From Nocardioides marmoribigeumensis (GTDB taxonomy: Bacteria; Actinomycetota; Actinomycetes; Propionibacteriales; Nocardioidaceae): a stretch of DNA of 64,000 bases. Location: assembly GCF_031458325.1 (NCBI RefSeq), contig NZ_JAVDYG010000001.1:682001-746000 (forward strand), given 5' to 3'. The notes under the pieces are model-generated. The model made no database searches and was not told the DNA's origin. It worked only from the letters and a program-made list of their open reading frames with translations. Shown one piece after another: positions 36,526 to 45,625 of the stretch. The number at the start of each line of letters is the position of its first letter. The stretch's first letter is position 1. Position numbers and translations under genes: made by a program.

Positions 36526-38561
36526 TCGAAGTCCTCGTCGAGGCCGGTCGACCAGTTGCCGAAGGCACGCCCGGCCACGACCTGCTCGTCCTGGCGGGCG
36601 GCACGCTCCTCGCCGATGCGCGAGGACCGGAGCTGGTAGGGCACGGAGATCACCATGACACCCGGGGTGAAGAGCAGCCGGGTCTTGAGCCGCAGCGCGG
36701 TCTGGTTGTGGAGCAGCTGCTCCCACCAGCGGCCCACGACGTACTCCGGGATGAAGACCGCGACGACGCCGCGCGGCTGGGCGACGCGGATCGCCTTGGC
36801 GTAGTCGACGATCGGCCGGATGACCTCGCGGTAGGGCGAGTCGAGGATCTTGAGCGGCACGTCGATCGCCCGCCGGTCCCACTGGTCGACGATCCGGTCA
36901 CGCTCGGCGGGGTCGGTGGCGACCATGACGGCCTCGAGCACGTTGGGCCGGCTCGCCTTGGCGTAGGCCAGCGCGCGCATGGTCGGCTTGTGCACCTTGG
37001 AGACCAGCACCATCGCGTGGACCCGGGTGGGCAGGATCTGGTCGTCGGCGTCGACCTCGAGCTCCGCGCCGACGGAGTCGTAGTGGCGCCGGATCGACTT
37101 CATGATCATGAAGAAGGTGCCCATCGCCAGGATCGCGATCCACGCGCCGGCGAGGAACTTGGTCAGCAGGACGACCACGAAGACGACCGCGGTCATCGCC
37201 AGGCCGAAGGTGTTGATCGCGCGCGAGCGCAGCATGCGTCGCCGCTCGGCCGGGTCGGTCTCCTCCTTGAGGTGCCGCGTCCAGTGGCGGATCATCCCGA
37301 GCTGGCTGAGGTTGAACGAGACGAAGACACCGACGATGTAGAGCTGGATCAGCCGGGTGACCTCGGCGTCGAACGCGACGATCAGCACCATCGCGAAGAG
37401 CGCCAGGATCACGATGCCGTTGGAGTAGGCGAGCCGGTCACCGCGCGAGCCCAGCTGGCGGGGCAGGAAGCCGTCCTTGGCGAGGATCGAGCCGAGCACG
37501 GGGAAGCCGTTGAAGGCGGTGTTGGCCGCCAGCACCAGGATGATCCCGGTGACGCCCACCACGAAGTAGAAGCCGGGGTCGAAGTTGTCAAAGACGCCGC
37601 GCGCGATCTGGGCGATCACGGTGTGCTGGTCGTAGCCCCCCGGCAGAGGGCCGCCGTCGGGGCCGCGGAGACGGTCCAGGTCGTTGGGGTCGACGAAGCG
37701 CAGGTGCATCGCCTTGGCCAGGAGGATGACGCTGATCATCATCGTGATCGCGATGACGCCGAGCAGCAGCAGCGTGGTCGCGGCGTTCTTGCTCTTGGGC
37801 TTCTTGAAGGCCGGGACCCCGTTAGAGATCGCCTCGATGCCGGTCAGGGCCGCGCACCCCGAGGAGAACGCGCGCGCCAGCAGGGCGACGAGGGCGATCG
37901 AGGTGATCGTCCCCTCGTAGTCGCTGCGCGGCTGGATCACGTACTTCGCGGACTCCACGTCGGGCAGCTCGCCGTGGAAGGCACGCAGCGCCCCCCAGGC
38001 GCACATGCCGAGGATCGCGAGCATGAAGCCGTAGGTCGGGACGGCGAAGAAGGTGCCGGACTCGCGCACGCCGCGCAGGTTCATGGCGGCGAGGACGACC
38101 ACCAGGATGCAGGCGTAGAGCGCCTCGTGACCTCGCACGAAGGGCAGCGCCGCCCCGGCGTTCTGGGCGCCGGAGGAGATCGACACCGCGACGGTCAGGA
38201 CGTAGTCGACCAGCAGCGCGCTGGCCACGGTGACGCCGGCGTTGGAGCCGAGGTTGACCGACGCCACCTCGTAGTCCCCGCCTCCGCTGGGGTAAGCGTG
38301 GACCGTCTGGCGGTAGGACGCCACGACGGTCAGCATGACCAGCGCGACCGCCAGGGCGATCTTCCAGGACCAGACGTAGGCCGAGGCCCCGGCCAGCGAC
38401 AGCATGATGAAGACCTCGTCGGGGGCGTAGGCCACCGAGGAGAGCGCGTCGCTGGCGAACACGGGGAGCGCGATGCGCTTCGGCAGCAAGGTCTCCCCCA
38501 GCTGGGAGGAGCGGAGCTTGCGGCCGATGATGATCCGCTTGGATACGTCGCCGAGGCCCAC
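36522..38561 (-). CDS. APC family permease (KimA-like, Rv2690c homologue)
   Basis: 679 residues: about 12 membrane helices in the first 480, then a cytosolic domain of about 190 residues (MVLVSKVHKPTMRALAYAKA ... VAVFIPEYVVGRWWEQLLHN). This layout fits APC/KUP-type permeases such as KimA, a potassium importer whose cytosolic domain binds c-di-AMP in Bacillus. It is divergent from two TrkA-type genes, which supports a link to potassium, but the substrate is an inference. The GTG start is supported by TAGCCT six bases upstream. Confidence 0.85.
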   Translation of the reverse strand: MGLGDVSKRIIIGRKLRSSQLGETLLPKRIALPVFASDALSSVAYAPDEVFIMLSLAGASAYVWSWKIALAVALVMLTVVASYRQTVHAYPSGGGDYEVASVNLGSNAGVTVASALLVDYVLTVAVSISSGAQNAGAALPFVRGHEALYACILVVVLAAMNLRGVRESGTFFAVPTYGFMLAILGMCAWGALRAFHGELPDVESAKYVIQPRSDYEGTITSIALVALLARAFSSGCAALTGIEAISNGVPAFKKPKSKNAATTLLLLGVIAITMMISVILLAKAMHLRFVDPNDLDRLRGPDGGPLPGGYDQHTVIAQIARGVFDNFDPGFYFVVGVTGIILVLAANTAFNGFPVLGSILAKDGFLPRQLGSRGDRLAYSNGIVILALFAMVLIVAFDAEVTRLIQLYIVGVFVSFNLSQLGMIRHWTRHLKEETDPAERRRMLRSRAINTFGLAMTAVVFVVVLLTKFLAGAWIAILAMGTFFMIMKSIRRHYDSVGAELEVDADDQILPTRVHAMVLVSKVHKPTMRALAYAKASRPNVLEAVMVATDPAERDRIVDQWDRRAIDVPLKILDSPYREVIRPIVDYAKAIRVAQPRGVVAVFIPEYVVGRWWEQLLHNQTALRLKTRLLFTPGVMVISVPYQLRSSRIGEERAARQDEQVVAGRAFGNWSTGLDEDFD

Positions 38562-38567
38562 GCGGCA

Positions 38568-38573
38568 AGGCTA
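38568..38573 (-). promoter_or_regulatory. -10 element of the APC permease gene (leaderless)
   Basis: TAGCCT on the minus strand, six bases before the GTG. Together with the TAGCGT of ceoB (38628-38633), it makes a compact divergent promoter in 78 bases. Confidence 0.55.
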
Positions 38574-38639
38574 GGCCATGCCCGGGGACGTACGACGGGG
38601 AACACCTCCGGTGCCGTCGTCGCCGTGTAGCGTTCCCAC

Positions 38640-39302
38640 GTGCACGTCGTGATCATGGGCTGCGGCCGAGTGGGAAGCACCCTGGCCCGCGACCTCGAGG
38701 ACCGGGACCACACGGTGTCGGTGATCGACACCAACGCCGACGCGTTCCGGCGCCTCGGCCCGACCTTCGGTGGCCGCAAGGTGATGGGGCTGGGCTTCTC
38801 CCGCGAGGTGCTCGAGGAGGCCGGCATCCGCGACGCCGACGCCTTCGCCGCGGTCTCCAGCGGTGACAACTCCAACATCATCGCCGCGCGCGTGGCCCGC
38901 GAGACCTTCGGCATCAGCTCGGTCGTGGCCCGCATCTACGACCCGGGTCGCGCCGAGGTCTACCAGCGGCTCGGCATCACCACCGTCGCCACCGTGAAGT
39001 GGACCGCCGACCAGATCCTGCGCCGGCTGCTCCCGGTCGGCGCGGAGCCCGACTTCCGCGACCCGAGCGGCACCATCCGGGTCGACGCGATGATGGTCGA
39101 CCCGCGGTGGATCGGCCGGCGCACCGTGCTGTTCCAGGAGCAGTCCAAGAGCCGCATCGCCTGGATCGACCGCCTCGGCGAGGGCATGCTCCCGACCCGC
39201 GAGAGCGTGCTCCAGGAGGGCGACATGCTCCACCTGGTGATGCGCGAGGAGAACGCCGAGCACGTCTACGCCGTCTTCGAGCGCGGCCCCGAGGAGGACT
39301 GA
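38640..39302 (+). CDS. ceoB: TrkA family potassium uptake protein CeoB
   Basis: 220 residues. N-terminal RCK Rossmann domain with nucleotide-binding GCGRVGSTLARDL and acidic VIDTN, then a TrkA-C domain in the last 80 residues. These cytosolic subunits gate potassium transport by sensing NAD(H) or ATP. The stop overlaps the ceoC ATG (TGATG). The GTG start is leaderless (TAGCGT at 38628-38633). Order and orientation match Rv2691-Rv2692. Confidence 0.9.
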   Translation: MHVVIMGCGRVGSTLARDLEDRDHTVSVIDTNADAFRRLGPTFGGRKVMGLGFSREVLEEAGIRDADAFAAVSSGDNSNIIAARVARETFGISSVVARIYDPGRAEVYQRLGITTVATVKWTADQILRRLLPVGAEPDFRDPSGTIRVDAMMVDPRWIGRRTVLFQEQSKSRIAWIDRLGEGMLPTRESVLQEGDMLHLVMREENAEHVYAVFERGPEED

Positions 39303-39961
39303 TGCGCGTCGCCATCGCCGGCGCCGGTGCCGTCGGCCGCTCCATCGCCACCGAGCTGATCGAGAACGGTCACAAGGTCCTGCTGATCGACAAGGAGCCC
39401 CGCGCGATCGCCCCCGACCGCGTCCCGGGGGCCGAGTGGCTGCTGGCCGACTCCTGCGAGCTGTCCTCCCTGGAGGAGGCGCGGCTGGACATCTGCGACG
39501 TCGTGATCGCCGCGACCGGCGACGACAAGGCCAACCTGGTCACCTCGCTGCTGGCCAAGACCGAGTTCTCCGTCCCCCGCACCGTCGGCCGGGTCAACCA
39601 CCCCGACAACGAGTGGCTGTTCACCGAGGCGTGGGGCGTCGACGTCAACGTCTCGACCCCCCGCATCATGTCGGCGCTGGTCGAGGAGGCGGTCTCGGTC
39701 GGCGACGTCGTCCGGCTGTTCACCTTCCGCCAGGGCGACGCCAACCTGGTCGAGATGACCCTGCCCTCGACCTCACCCTTCCTGGGCAAGCCGTGCGGCC
39801 TCATCCCGTGGCCGGACAACTGCAAGCTGGTCACGATCCTGCGCGACGGCATGGTCTACAGCCCCGACCGCGAGCAGCCGCTCGAGGCCGGGGACGAGCT
39901 GCTCTTCGTGGCCGCGCCGGACGCCGAGCCGGTGCTCGCCCGCCTGCTCAACCCGCACTAG
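39302..39961 (+). CDS. ceoC: TrkA family potassium uptake protein CeoC
   Basis: 219 residues, paralogue of CeoB: nucleotide-binding GAGAVGRSIATEL, VLLIDKEPR, then AATGDDKANLVTSLLAKT, and a TrkA-C domain (TLPSTSPFLGKPCGLIPWPD). It probably forms a hetero-assembly with CeoB to control a potassium transporter. It meets the DUF3159 gene tail to tail with 6 bases between. Confidence 0.9.
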   Translation: MRVAIAGAGAVGRSIATELIENGHKVLLIDKEPRAIAPDRVPGAEWLLADSCELSSLEEARLDICDVVIAATGDDKANLVTSLLAKTEFSVPRTVGRVNHPDNEWLFTEAWGVDVNVSTPRIMSALVEEAVSVGDVVRLFTFRQGDANLVEMTLPSTSPFLGKPCGLIPWPDNCKLVTILRDGMVYSPDREQPLEAGDELLFVAAPDAEPVLARLLNPH

Positions 39962-39967
39962 TCACGC

Positions 39968-40747
39968 TCAGGTGGTGACGGCGGTGGCGGGGGTGCGGTC
40001 GCGGCTGAGCAGCCACACCATGAAGCCGAGGGCGGCCAGCTGGAGCGGCCAGCCCATCACGACCTTGAGCACGCCGAGCGCGGCGACGTAGGCGTCGGCG
40101 TCGTCGGCCGAGCGGCCGGCGAGGTAGACCGGACCCTGCGCCACCACCCGCAGCACGCAGGGCGCCGCGAGGGGCCAGGTCAGCTGGCTGCACAGGCGGA
40201 GCACCTGCGGGTCGCGGCGCCAGGCGACGGGGTCCTCGGCCATCGCGCCGACCATCGCCCCGACGACCGGGAAGCGCAGCAGGATGCTGAGCACGATCAC
40301 GACGGCGTAGCCGGCGTTGTAGAGCAGACCGGGCAGGAAGTAGGCCAGTGCCTTGTGCGACTCGTCACCGCCGTTGCGCCCGCCCAGCCAGACGAAGAAG
40401 ACGCCGACGCCGATGCCGAACAGCGCGTTGAGCACGAACTGCACCGAGCTGCGCTGGACCAGGCGGACCGCGAGCAGCACCAGCGCGAGGCCGACGCTGA
40501 CCGCGACGGCCAGGCCCACCTCCTTGGTCGTCACGAAGGTCGCGGTGAAGGCGATCGTGGGCAGGGCGGCCTCGGCCATGCCCCGCTTGCCGCCGAGGGC
40601 GGTCGAGAGCTGACGGCGTACGGCGGCCTCGACGGTGTCGGTGCCGACGTGGACCCTGTGCTGGTCGGGATGCTCGGGGTCGACGGGCTCCTCGTGGACG
40701 GGCAGGCCGTGCCGGAAGGTGAGGTCGTCCTCGGGGCGCTCGGTCAC
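39968..40747 (-). CDS. DUF3159 family membrane protein
   Basis: 259 residues with five or six membrane helices (IAFTATFVTTKEVGLAVAVS, VGLALVLLAVRLV, FVLNALFGIGVGVFFVWLGG, GYAVVIVLSILLRFPVVGAM, GWPLQLAALGFMVWLLS). It corresponds to Rv2693c by position and pattern; function unknown. The GTG start overlaps the stop of the OB-fold gene (GTGA). Confidence 0.85.
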   Translation of the reverse strand: MTERPEDDLTFRHGLPVHEEPVDPEHPDQHRVHVGTDTVEAAVRRQLSTALGGKRGMAEAALPTIAFTATFVTTKEVGLAVAVSVGLALVLLAVRLVQRSSVQFVLNALFGIGVGVFFVWLGGRNGGDESHKALAYFLPGLLYNAGYAVVIVLSILLRFPVVGAMVGAMAEDPVAWRRDPQVLRLCSQLTWPLAAPCVLRVVAQGPVYLAGRSADDADAYVAALGVLKVVMGWPLQLAALGFMVWLLSRDRTPATAVTT

Positions 40748-41112
40748 GAGGCCCGCAGGTCGTAGCGCGGGTTGAACATCAGCCTGGTCTCGTCGTGGAC
40801 GCCGATGCGTCCCTGGACCTGGATCGCACGACCGGGCTCGATGCCCGCGATGCGGCGGCGCCCCAGCCACACCAGGGTGAGGATGCCGCTGCCGTCGAAC
40901 AGCTCGGCCTCGAGCGCGGGGACCCCGCCGCGGGGGCGGAGGGTCACGGTCTTGAGGATGCCCTCGATCGCGACCATCTCGCGGTCCTTGGCCTCGTTGA
41001 CCGGGCAGCAGCCGGCCCGGAGGGTGACGTCGCGAAGCTCCCGCGCCTCCTGGGTGGAGTGACTGGCCCAGCGGTTGAGGCTGGTGCGGAGACGGCCGGA
41101 TCTGGAAGCCAT
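40744..41112 (-). CDS. OB-fold nucleic acid-binding domain protein
   Basis: 122 residues. An OB-fold core (MVAIEGILKTVTLRPRGGVP ... LEAELFDGSGILTLVWLGRR ... RAIQVQGRIGVHDETRLMFNP) similar to the anticodon-binding/RecG-type OB domain, matching Rv2694c. It may bind single-stranded DNA or RNA; the partner is unknown. The start has a TACGCT -10 six bases upstream (41119-41124), so it begins its own transcript and the DUF3159 gene follows by overlap. Confidence 0.82.
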   Translation of the reverse strand: MASRSGRLRTSLNRWASHSTQEARELRDVTLRAGCCPVNEAKDREMVAIEGILKTVTLRPRGGVPALEAELFDGSGILTLVWLGRRRIAGIEPGRAIQVQGRIGVHDETRLMFNPRYDLRAS

Positions 41113-41143
41113 GGGAGAAGCGTAACCGCGCCGGGGCGCAGGT

Positions 41144-41770
41144 TCAGCCCTGGCGCTGGGCCTCCGGGGGCAGCTGCAGCGGCAGGGCGTCCCCCGGCGG
41201 CATCGGGTCGCTGCCGCGCACGACGACGACCTGGCTCAGCGCGGTCTCGAGGAGCCCGTCGGAGTGCCACTCGGCGGCCGGTCGGCCGTAGGCCGAGACC
41301 CGCAGCAGCCAGCGCGGGCCGTCGATGCCCAGCAGCAGCGTCGGCTGGGTGACGGTCTGCCCGTCGGGGGTCTGGCCGGTCATCACCAGGTGCAGCGCCT
41401 TGCCGTAGGGGCCGTCGACCTCGCTGGCCCCCGCGCCCTGGCGCTCCAGGTCGGCCATGATCTCGCCGCGCACGTCCTCCCACATGTCGTGGTGGCGCGA
41501 GGCCGCGAAGGGCCGCAGCTCCAGGGCGCCGTCCTCGGCGACCAGCAGGGCCGCGACGACGGCGCCGGAGGCCTCGTCGACCTGCAGGCGCACCTCCAGG
41601 TCGGGGTGGCCGGCCAGCGAGAGCGCACCGAGGTCGATGCGGCTGGGGTCGTCCTCCTCGAGCGGGTGGTCGGCCACGTCGTAGGGCCCACCGGAGCGCA
41701 CCTGCCCGGGGTCGCCGCCCTCGACCTCCTCGGTCGGGGCGTCGGAGCTCTCTCTGCGGCGTCGTCTCAT
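41144..41770 (-). CDS. DUF3710 family protein
   Basis: 208 residues, cytosolic, with an Arg-rich start (MRRRRRESS) and the family core ([53 protein letters not shown]). It corresponds to Rv2696c; function unknown. The ATG overlaps the dut stop (ATGA). Confidence 0.85.
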   Translation of the reverse strand: MRRRRRESSDAPTEEVEGGDPGQVRSGGPYDVADHPLEEDDPSRIDLGALSLAGHPDLEVRLQVDEASGAVVAALLVAEDGALELRPFAASRHHDMWEDVRGEIMADLERQGAGASEVDGPYGKALHLVMTGQTPDGQTVTQPTLLLGIDGPRWLLRVSAYGRPAAEWHSDGLLETALSQVVVVRGSDPMPPGDALPLQLPPEAQRQG

Positions 41771-42246
41771 CGTGTCGTCTCGCTCGTGTCGGTGGTGGGG
41801 GCAGGGGTGGTGAACCCCCCGGTGGAACCGTAGCCGCCCTCGCCGCGGCTGGACCCGGGCAGCGTCTCGACCTCGACGAAGCGCGCCTGCTCGACGCGCT
41901 GGACGACCAGCTGGGCGATCCGGTCGCCCTTGCCGAGCACGACGTCCTCGCGCGGGTCGAGGTTGATCAGCAGCACCTTGACCTCGCCGCGGTAGCCCGC
42001 GTCGACGGTGCCGGGGGTGTTGACGATCGAGAGCCCGCAGCGGGCGGCCAGCCCCGAGCGCGGGTGGACCAGGGCGACGTAGCCCTCGGGGAGGGCCATC
42101 GCGAGCCCTGTCGGCAGCAGGGCCCGCTCCCCCGGCGCGAGGCGCACGTCGACCGTGGTGCAGAGGTCCGCTCCCGCGTCGCCGGGGTGCGCGTAGGAGG
42201 GCACCACCGCGTCCGGGTGCAGCCGTCGCAGGCTGATCTCGACCAT
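41767..42246 (-). CDS. dut: dUTP diphosphatase
   Basis: 159 residues with the trimeric dUTPase motifs: [46 protein letters not shown], and the C-terminal [11 protein letters not shown] that closes the active site. It hydrolyses dUTP to dUMP and pyrophosphate, keeping uracil out of DNA. A TAGGGT -10 lies six bases upstream (42253-42258). Confidence 0.95.
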   Translation of the reverse strand: MVEISLRRLHPDAVVPSYAHPGDAGADLCTTVDVRLAPGERALLPTGLAMALPEGYVALVHPRSGLAARCGLSIVNTPGTVDAGYRGEVKVLLINLDPREDVVLGKGDRIAQLVVQRVEQARFVEVETLPGSSRGEGGYGSTGGFTTPAPTTDTSETTR

Positions 42247-42309
42247 CCCTTCACCCTAGGCGCACGGGGCCGCGGTGCCGCTCGCCGGGCTCCCTGCCAC
42301 AATTCGGCC

Positions 42310-42810
42310 GTGACCACGTCCCCGTCGTACGCCGAGGTCCTGCGGGTCCCGTTGCGCTGGTGGGCGGTCGCCACGATGTTCCACGCCTCGGCGCTGCTGG
42401 CCTTCCTGGTCGCCGGGCTCGGCGTGTGGGCCTACGTGCTCGGCGGGTCGATGCTCGCGTTCAACGTCGGGGTCTTCCTCAGCTACGGCGGCGCGATCGT
42501 GGAGGTGCGGCAGGGCGTGCTCTACGCCGGCCGCGCGCACATCCCGCTCTCGCTGCTGGCCGACCCGCAGGCCCTGGACGGCGACGAGGTCCGCCTGGCG
42601 CTGGGCGTGGACGCCGACGCACGGGCCTACCTCGTGGTCCGCCCCTACATCCGCCGCGGTGTGATCGTCCGGGTCGACGACCCCGCCGACCCCACGCCGT
42701 ACTGGCTGGTCTCGAGCCGTCACCCGCGCACCCTGGCCGCCGCCCTGGCGGCCGGGACCGCCGGGACCACCGGGGCCGTCGTTTCCGGTCCCGGTGACCG
42801 GGGAGACTGA
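42310..42810 (+). CDS. DUF3093 family membrane protein
   Basis: 166 residues. Two N-terminal transmembrane helices (WWAVATMFHASALLAFLVAG and AYVLGGSMLAFNVGVFLSYG) then a small beta-rich cytosolic domain (GAIVEVRQGVLYAGRAHIPL). Matches Rv2698; function unknown. The GTG start is fixed by CACAAT six bases upstream (42298-42303). It is divergent from dut, with 63 bases between starts. Confidence 0.85.
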   Translation: MTTSPSYAEVLRVPLRWWAVATMFHASALLAFLVAGLGVWAYVLGGSMLAFNVGVFLSYGGAIVEVRQGVLYAGRAHIPLSLLADPQALDGDEVRLALGVDADARAYLVVRPYIRRGVIVRVDDPADPTPYWLVSSRHPRTLAAALAAGTAGTTGAVVSGPGDRGD

Positions 42811-42834
42811 GCAGCACCCACTGGAAGGAGCAGC

Positions 42835-43107
42835 ATGGCCGGCAAAGCCCAGAACGTCGTCGCCCTCGTGGCCACCCTGGGAGTGACCGCGGTCGCCAAG
42901 AAGGCGGTCGACGCGACGTGGAAGATCGGGTCGGGAGGCAAGGAGCCCCCGACCGACCCCGCCGACCCGGACATCGAGGTGCGCGAGGCGATCGTGTGGG
43001 CGGTGGTGAGCGGCGCCGCGATCAGCGTGGCGCGCATGTTCCTGGCCCGGCGGCTGGCGCGCAACGAGCGCCGCACGTCGCGGGTGACCAAGGCCGTCCA
43101 CCCCTGA
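42835..43107 (+). CDS. DUF4235 family small membrane protein
   Basis: 90 residues: an N-terminal hydrophobic helix (VVALVATLGVTAVAKKAV), a Pro/Asp-rich loop (PPTDPADPDIEVREAIVW) and a second helix (AVVSGAAISVARMFLARR). This is the DUF4235 pattern; function unknown. A GGAAGGAG ribosome-binding site stands 5 bases before the ATG. It is not part of the mycobacterial version of this gene block. Confidence 0.82.
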   Translation: MAGKAQNVVALVATLGVTAVAKKAVDATWKIGSGGKEPPTDPADPDIEVREAIVWAVVSGAAISVARMFLARRLARNERRTSRVTKAVHP

Positions 43108-43136
43108 CGCACCCCCGACCTCTCGCCCGTCCAGGC

Positions 43137-43179
43137 ACAGCACGAGGCCCCCGTCCACCGGACGGGGGCCTCGTGCTGT
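43137..43179. terminator. 20-bp bidirectional terminator
   Basis: A perfect 20-bp stem (43137-43156 with 43160-43179) and a 3-base loop lies between the convergent DUF4235 and DUF4193 genes, so it can end both transcripts. Confidence 0.9.
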
Positions 43180-43189
43180 CGGGCCGGGG

Positions 43190-43480
43190 TCAGACGCAGT
43201 CGCGGCAGATCATGTTCTTCTCGTCCGCGAGCTGGCTGCGGTGGTGGACCAGGAAGCAGCTCATGCAGGTGAACTCGTCCTCCTGGCGCGGCTTGACCTC
43301 CACCGAGAGCTCCTCGTTGGACAGGTCGGCGCCGGGCAGCTCGAAGGACTCGGCCGCCTCGGTCTCGTCCTCGTCGACCTTGCCGGAGTTCTTGTCGTGG
43401 CGGCGAGCCTTGAGCTCCTCGATGCTCTCCTCGCTCGACTCGTCGTCGGTCTTGCGCGGGGCGTCGTAGTCAGTAGCCAT
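43190..43480 (-). CDS. DUF4193 zinc-ribbon protein
   Basis: 96 residues, acidic (SSEESIEELKARRHDK, KVDEDETEAAESF). It ends with two CxxC pairs (CMSCFLVHHRSQ and CRDC) that form a zinc ribbon resembling those that bind RNA polymerase or nucleic acid. It corresponds to Rv2699c, a conserved actinobacterial protein of unknown function. Confidence 0.9.
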   Translation of the reverse strand: MATDYDAPRKTDDESSEESIEELKARRHDKNSGKVDEDETEAAESFELPGADLSNEELSVEVKPRQEDEFTCMSCFLVHHRSQLADEKNMICRDCV

Positions 43481-43685
43481 GGTTGGTTCTCTCCCGTGGT
43501 GGGTGGGGCATCCCACCGTCGTGTGCGTCTCAGGTGCGTCCGAGGGTGTTCGCGGGCCCGGACCGACCCCCTCGGCACGGTTCCGCTCGCGAAGCGGATT
43601 GTGCACCATCGACCCAAGAAATGCAGCACCGGGTCTCATGCCTGGTGACACGTGGTCCAGGTGCTGGCGCCAGGCGTGCGGTGCC
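43481..43685. promoter_or_regulatory. Intergenic region between suhB and the DUF4193 gene
   Basis: 205 bases with both neighbours on the minus strand. It holds the DUF4193 promoter and the suhB transcript end. A small stem, CCGCT-N5-AGCGG, is at 43583-43597. No clear promoter was identified. Confidence 0.4.
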
Positions 43686-44507
43686 CTACCCGCGTGGGGA
43701 TGAACCACCGGCGAGGAAGCCGCATTCCCGCGCCAGCGCGACCATCTCGTCGTACGACGACGCGGGCGCGGCGACCACGCAGTCCGTGCCGCCGGCACCG
43801 GGGTGGTGACCGACCCGCGCCCCTGCCTCCTGGGCCACGAGCCCGCCGGCGGCGTGGTCCCAGAGGTTGAGCCCCTCCTCGAGGTAGGCGTCGGCCGCAC
43901 CTTCGGCGACCGCACACAGCTCGAGCGCCGCGGATCCCTGTCGGCGGATGTCGCGCACCCGCCCGAGGAGGGAGGCGACGGCCCGGCCCTGCAGCACCCG
44001 GCGCTCGGGCTCGTAGCTGAACCCGGTCAGGACGAGCCGCTCGGGCATCGGCGGCACCGCCCGGACCCGCAGCGGGCGGCCGTCGCGCGTCGCGCCGTGC
44101 CCGAGGGCCGCGGTGTAGCTGGTGCCCGTGAAGACGTTGACCACAGCCCCGGCGACCACGGTGCCGTCCTCCTGCGCGGCGATGCTGACCGCGACGGAGG
44201 GCAGGCCGTAGAGGAAGTTGACCGTGCCGTCGATCGGGTCGACCACCCAGGAGACCCCGCCGGCCTCGGTGGGGTCGGCGCTGCTCCCCTCCTCGCCGAC
44301 GAAGCCGTCGCCGGGGCGGAGCGCGGCCAGCCGGTCGCGCAGGAGCCGCTCGACCTCGCGGTCGGTCTCGGTCACCACGTCGGTGTCGGAGGACTTGGTG
44401 GCCGCCACCGACACCCCCTCCTCGCGGCGCCGGCGAGCCAGCTCGGCCGCCTCGAGGGCGAGCCGCTCGGCGAGCCCGCGCAGCTCCTGGCGGTCGGCGC
44501 CCGCCAT
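43686..44507 (-). CDS. suhB: Inositol monophosphatase family protein (SuhB-like)
   Basis: 273 residues with the family's metal-binding motifs: GEEGS, DPIDGTVNF and WDHAAGGLVAQEAGA. It removes phosphate from inositol 1-phosphate or similar sugars, feeding phosphatidylinositol synthesis in actinobacteria. The ATG overlaps the ferrochelatase stop (TGATG). It corresponds to Rv2701c by position. Confidence 0.92.
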   Translation of the reverse strand: MAGADRQELRGLAERLALEAAELARRRREEGVSVAATKSSDTDVVTETDREVERLLRDRLAALRPGDGFVGEEGSSADPTEAGGVSWVVDPIDGTVNFLYGLPSVAVSIAAQEDGTVVAGAVVNVFTGTSYTAALGHGATRDGRPLRVRAVPPMPERLVLTGFSYEPERRVLQGRAVASLLGRVRDIRRQGSAALELCAVAEGAADAYLEEGLNLWDHAAGGLVAQEAGARVGHHPGAGGTDCVVAAPASSYDEMVALARECGFLAGGSSPRG

Positions 44508-45607
44508 CAGTCCGACCCGCAGCAGGCGGGACGCTGGGCGCGCGGGTTGGCGCAGCAGCCCGCCGGGCAGACGTCCCAGCTCGGGCCGAGGGAGCCCAGC
44601 GCCGGCCGCTCGGGGGCCTCCCCCCGCTCGACCGCCGCCCGCTCGAGGAGCAGGTCGCCGACGACCGCGACGAACCTCGGGTCGATGCCGGCGGTGGCGG
44701 CGCGGACGAACCCGATGCCGGCCTCCTTGGCGGCCTCCGCCGCCTCGGTGTCGAGGTCGTAGATGACCTCCATGTGGTCGGCGATGAAGCCGATCGGCAC
44801 CACCACCACGGCCGGCACGCCCTCCTTGGCCAGCTCGCCGATGCGGTCGCCGACGTCGGGCTCGAGCCACGGCACCTGCGGGGGGCCGGACCGGGAGCAG
44901 AACACCAGCTCGTGGCGGACCCGGCTGCCGGTCTCACGGCGGACCCGGTCGGCGACGAGCTGGGCCACCGACCGGTGCTGGTCGACGTACGCCCCACCGA
45001 GGCGCTCGCCGTGGCGGCCGCTCGCGTCGTTCATCGAGTCGGGGATCGAGTGGGTGACGAACAGGACGACGGTGTCGTTGCGCTGCCGCTCGGGCAGCTC
45101 GCTGAGCGCGGTGAGCGTCGCGTCGACCATCGGCTCGACGAAGCCGGGGTGGTTGAAGTAATGGCGCAGCCGGTCGAGCTGCAGGACCCCCTCGGAGTCG
45201 CTCCCGGCCAGCGCGTCGGCGAGGTTCTCGCGGTACTGCCGGCACCCGGAGTACGACGAGTAGGCGCTGGTCAGGAAGCACGCGACGCGGCGGTGGCCGG
45301 CCTCGCGGATCTCGCGCACCGTGTCGGTGAGGTAGGGGTCCCAGTTGCGGTTGCCCCAGAAGACGGGCAGGTCGAGCCCGCGCCCGCGCAGGTCCTCCTC
45401 GACGGCCCGCCGCAGCTCGCGGTTGAGGTCGTTGATCGGGCTGCGGCCGCCGAAGCGGAAGTAGTGCTCGCCGACCTCCTCCAGCCGCTCGCGCGGGATC
45501 CCGCGTCCGCGGGTGACGTTCTCCAGGAAGGGGACGACGTCCTCCGGCTTCTCCGGACCTCCGAAGCAGACCAGCAGGACGGCGTCGTACGGCGTCGGGT
45601 CGGGCAT
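44507..45607 (-). CDS. cpfC: Coproporphyrin III ferrochelatase
   Basis: 366 residues. The ferrochelatase core ([31 protein letters not shown] with the metal-inserting His, [33 protein letters not shown]) is complete. A C-terminal Cys set (CPAGCC ... ACCGSD) plus an upstream Cys would ligate the [2Fe-2S] cluster known in actinobacterial enzymes. It inserts iron into coproporphyrin III in the coproporphyrin-dependent heme pathway. A TAGGAT -10 six bases upstream (45614-45619) makes the transcript leaderless. Confidence 0.93.
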   Translation of the reverse strand: MPDPTPYDAVLLVCFGGPEKPEDVVPFLENVTRGRGIPRERLEEVGEHYFRFGGRSPINDLNRELRRAVEEDLRGRGLDLPVFWGNRNWDPYLTDTVREIREAGHRRVACFLTSAYSSYSGCRQYRENLADALAGSDSEGVLQLDRLRHYFNHPGFVEPMVDATLTALSELPERQRNDTVVLFVTHSIPDSMNDASGRHGERLGGAYVDQHRSVAQLVADRVRRETGSRVRHELVFCSRSGPPQVPWLEPDVGDRIGELAKEGVPAVVVVPIGFIADHMEVIYDLDTEAAEAAKEAGIGFVRAATAGIDPRFVAVVGDLLLERAAVERGEAPERPALGSLGPSWDVCPAGCCANPRAQRPACCGSD

Positions 45608-45625
45608 GCCGTCATCCTAGAGAGC

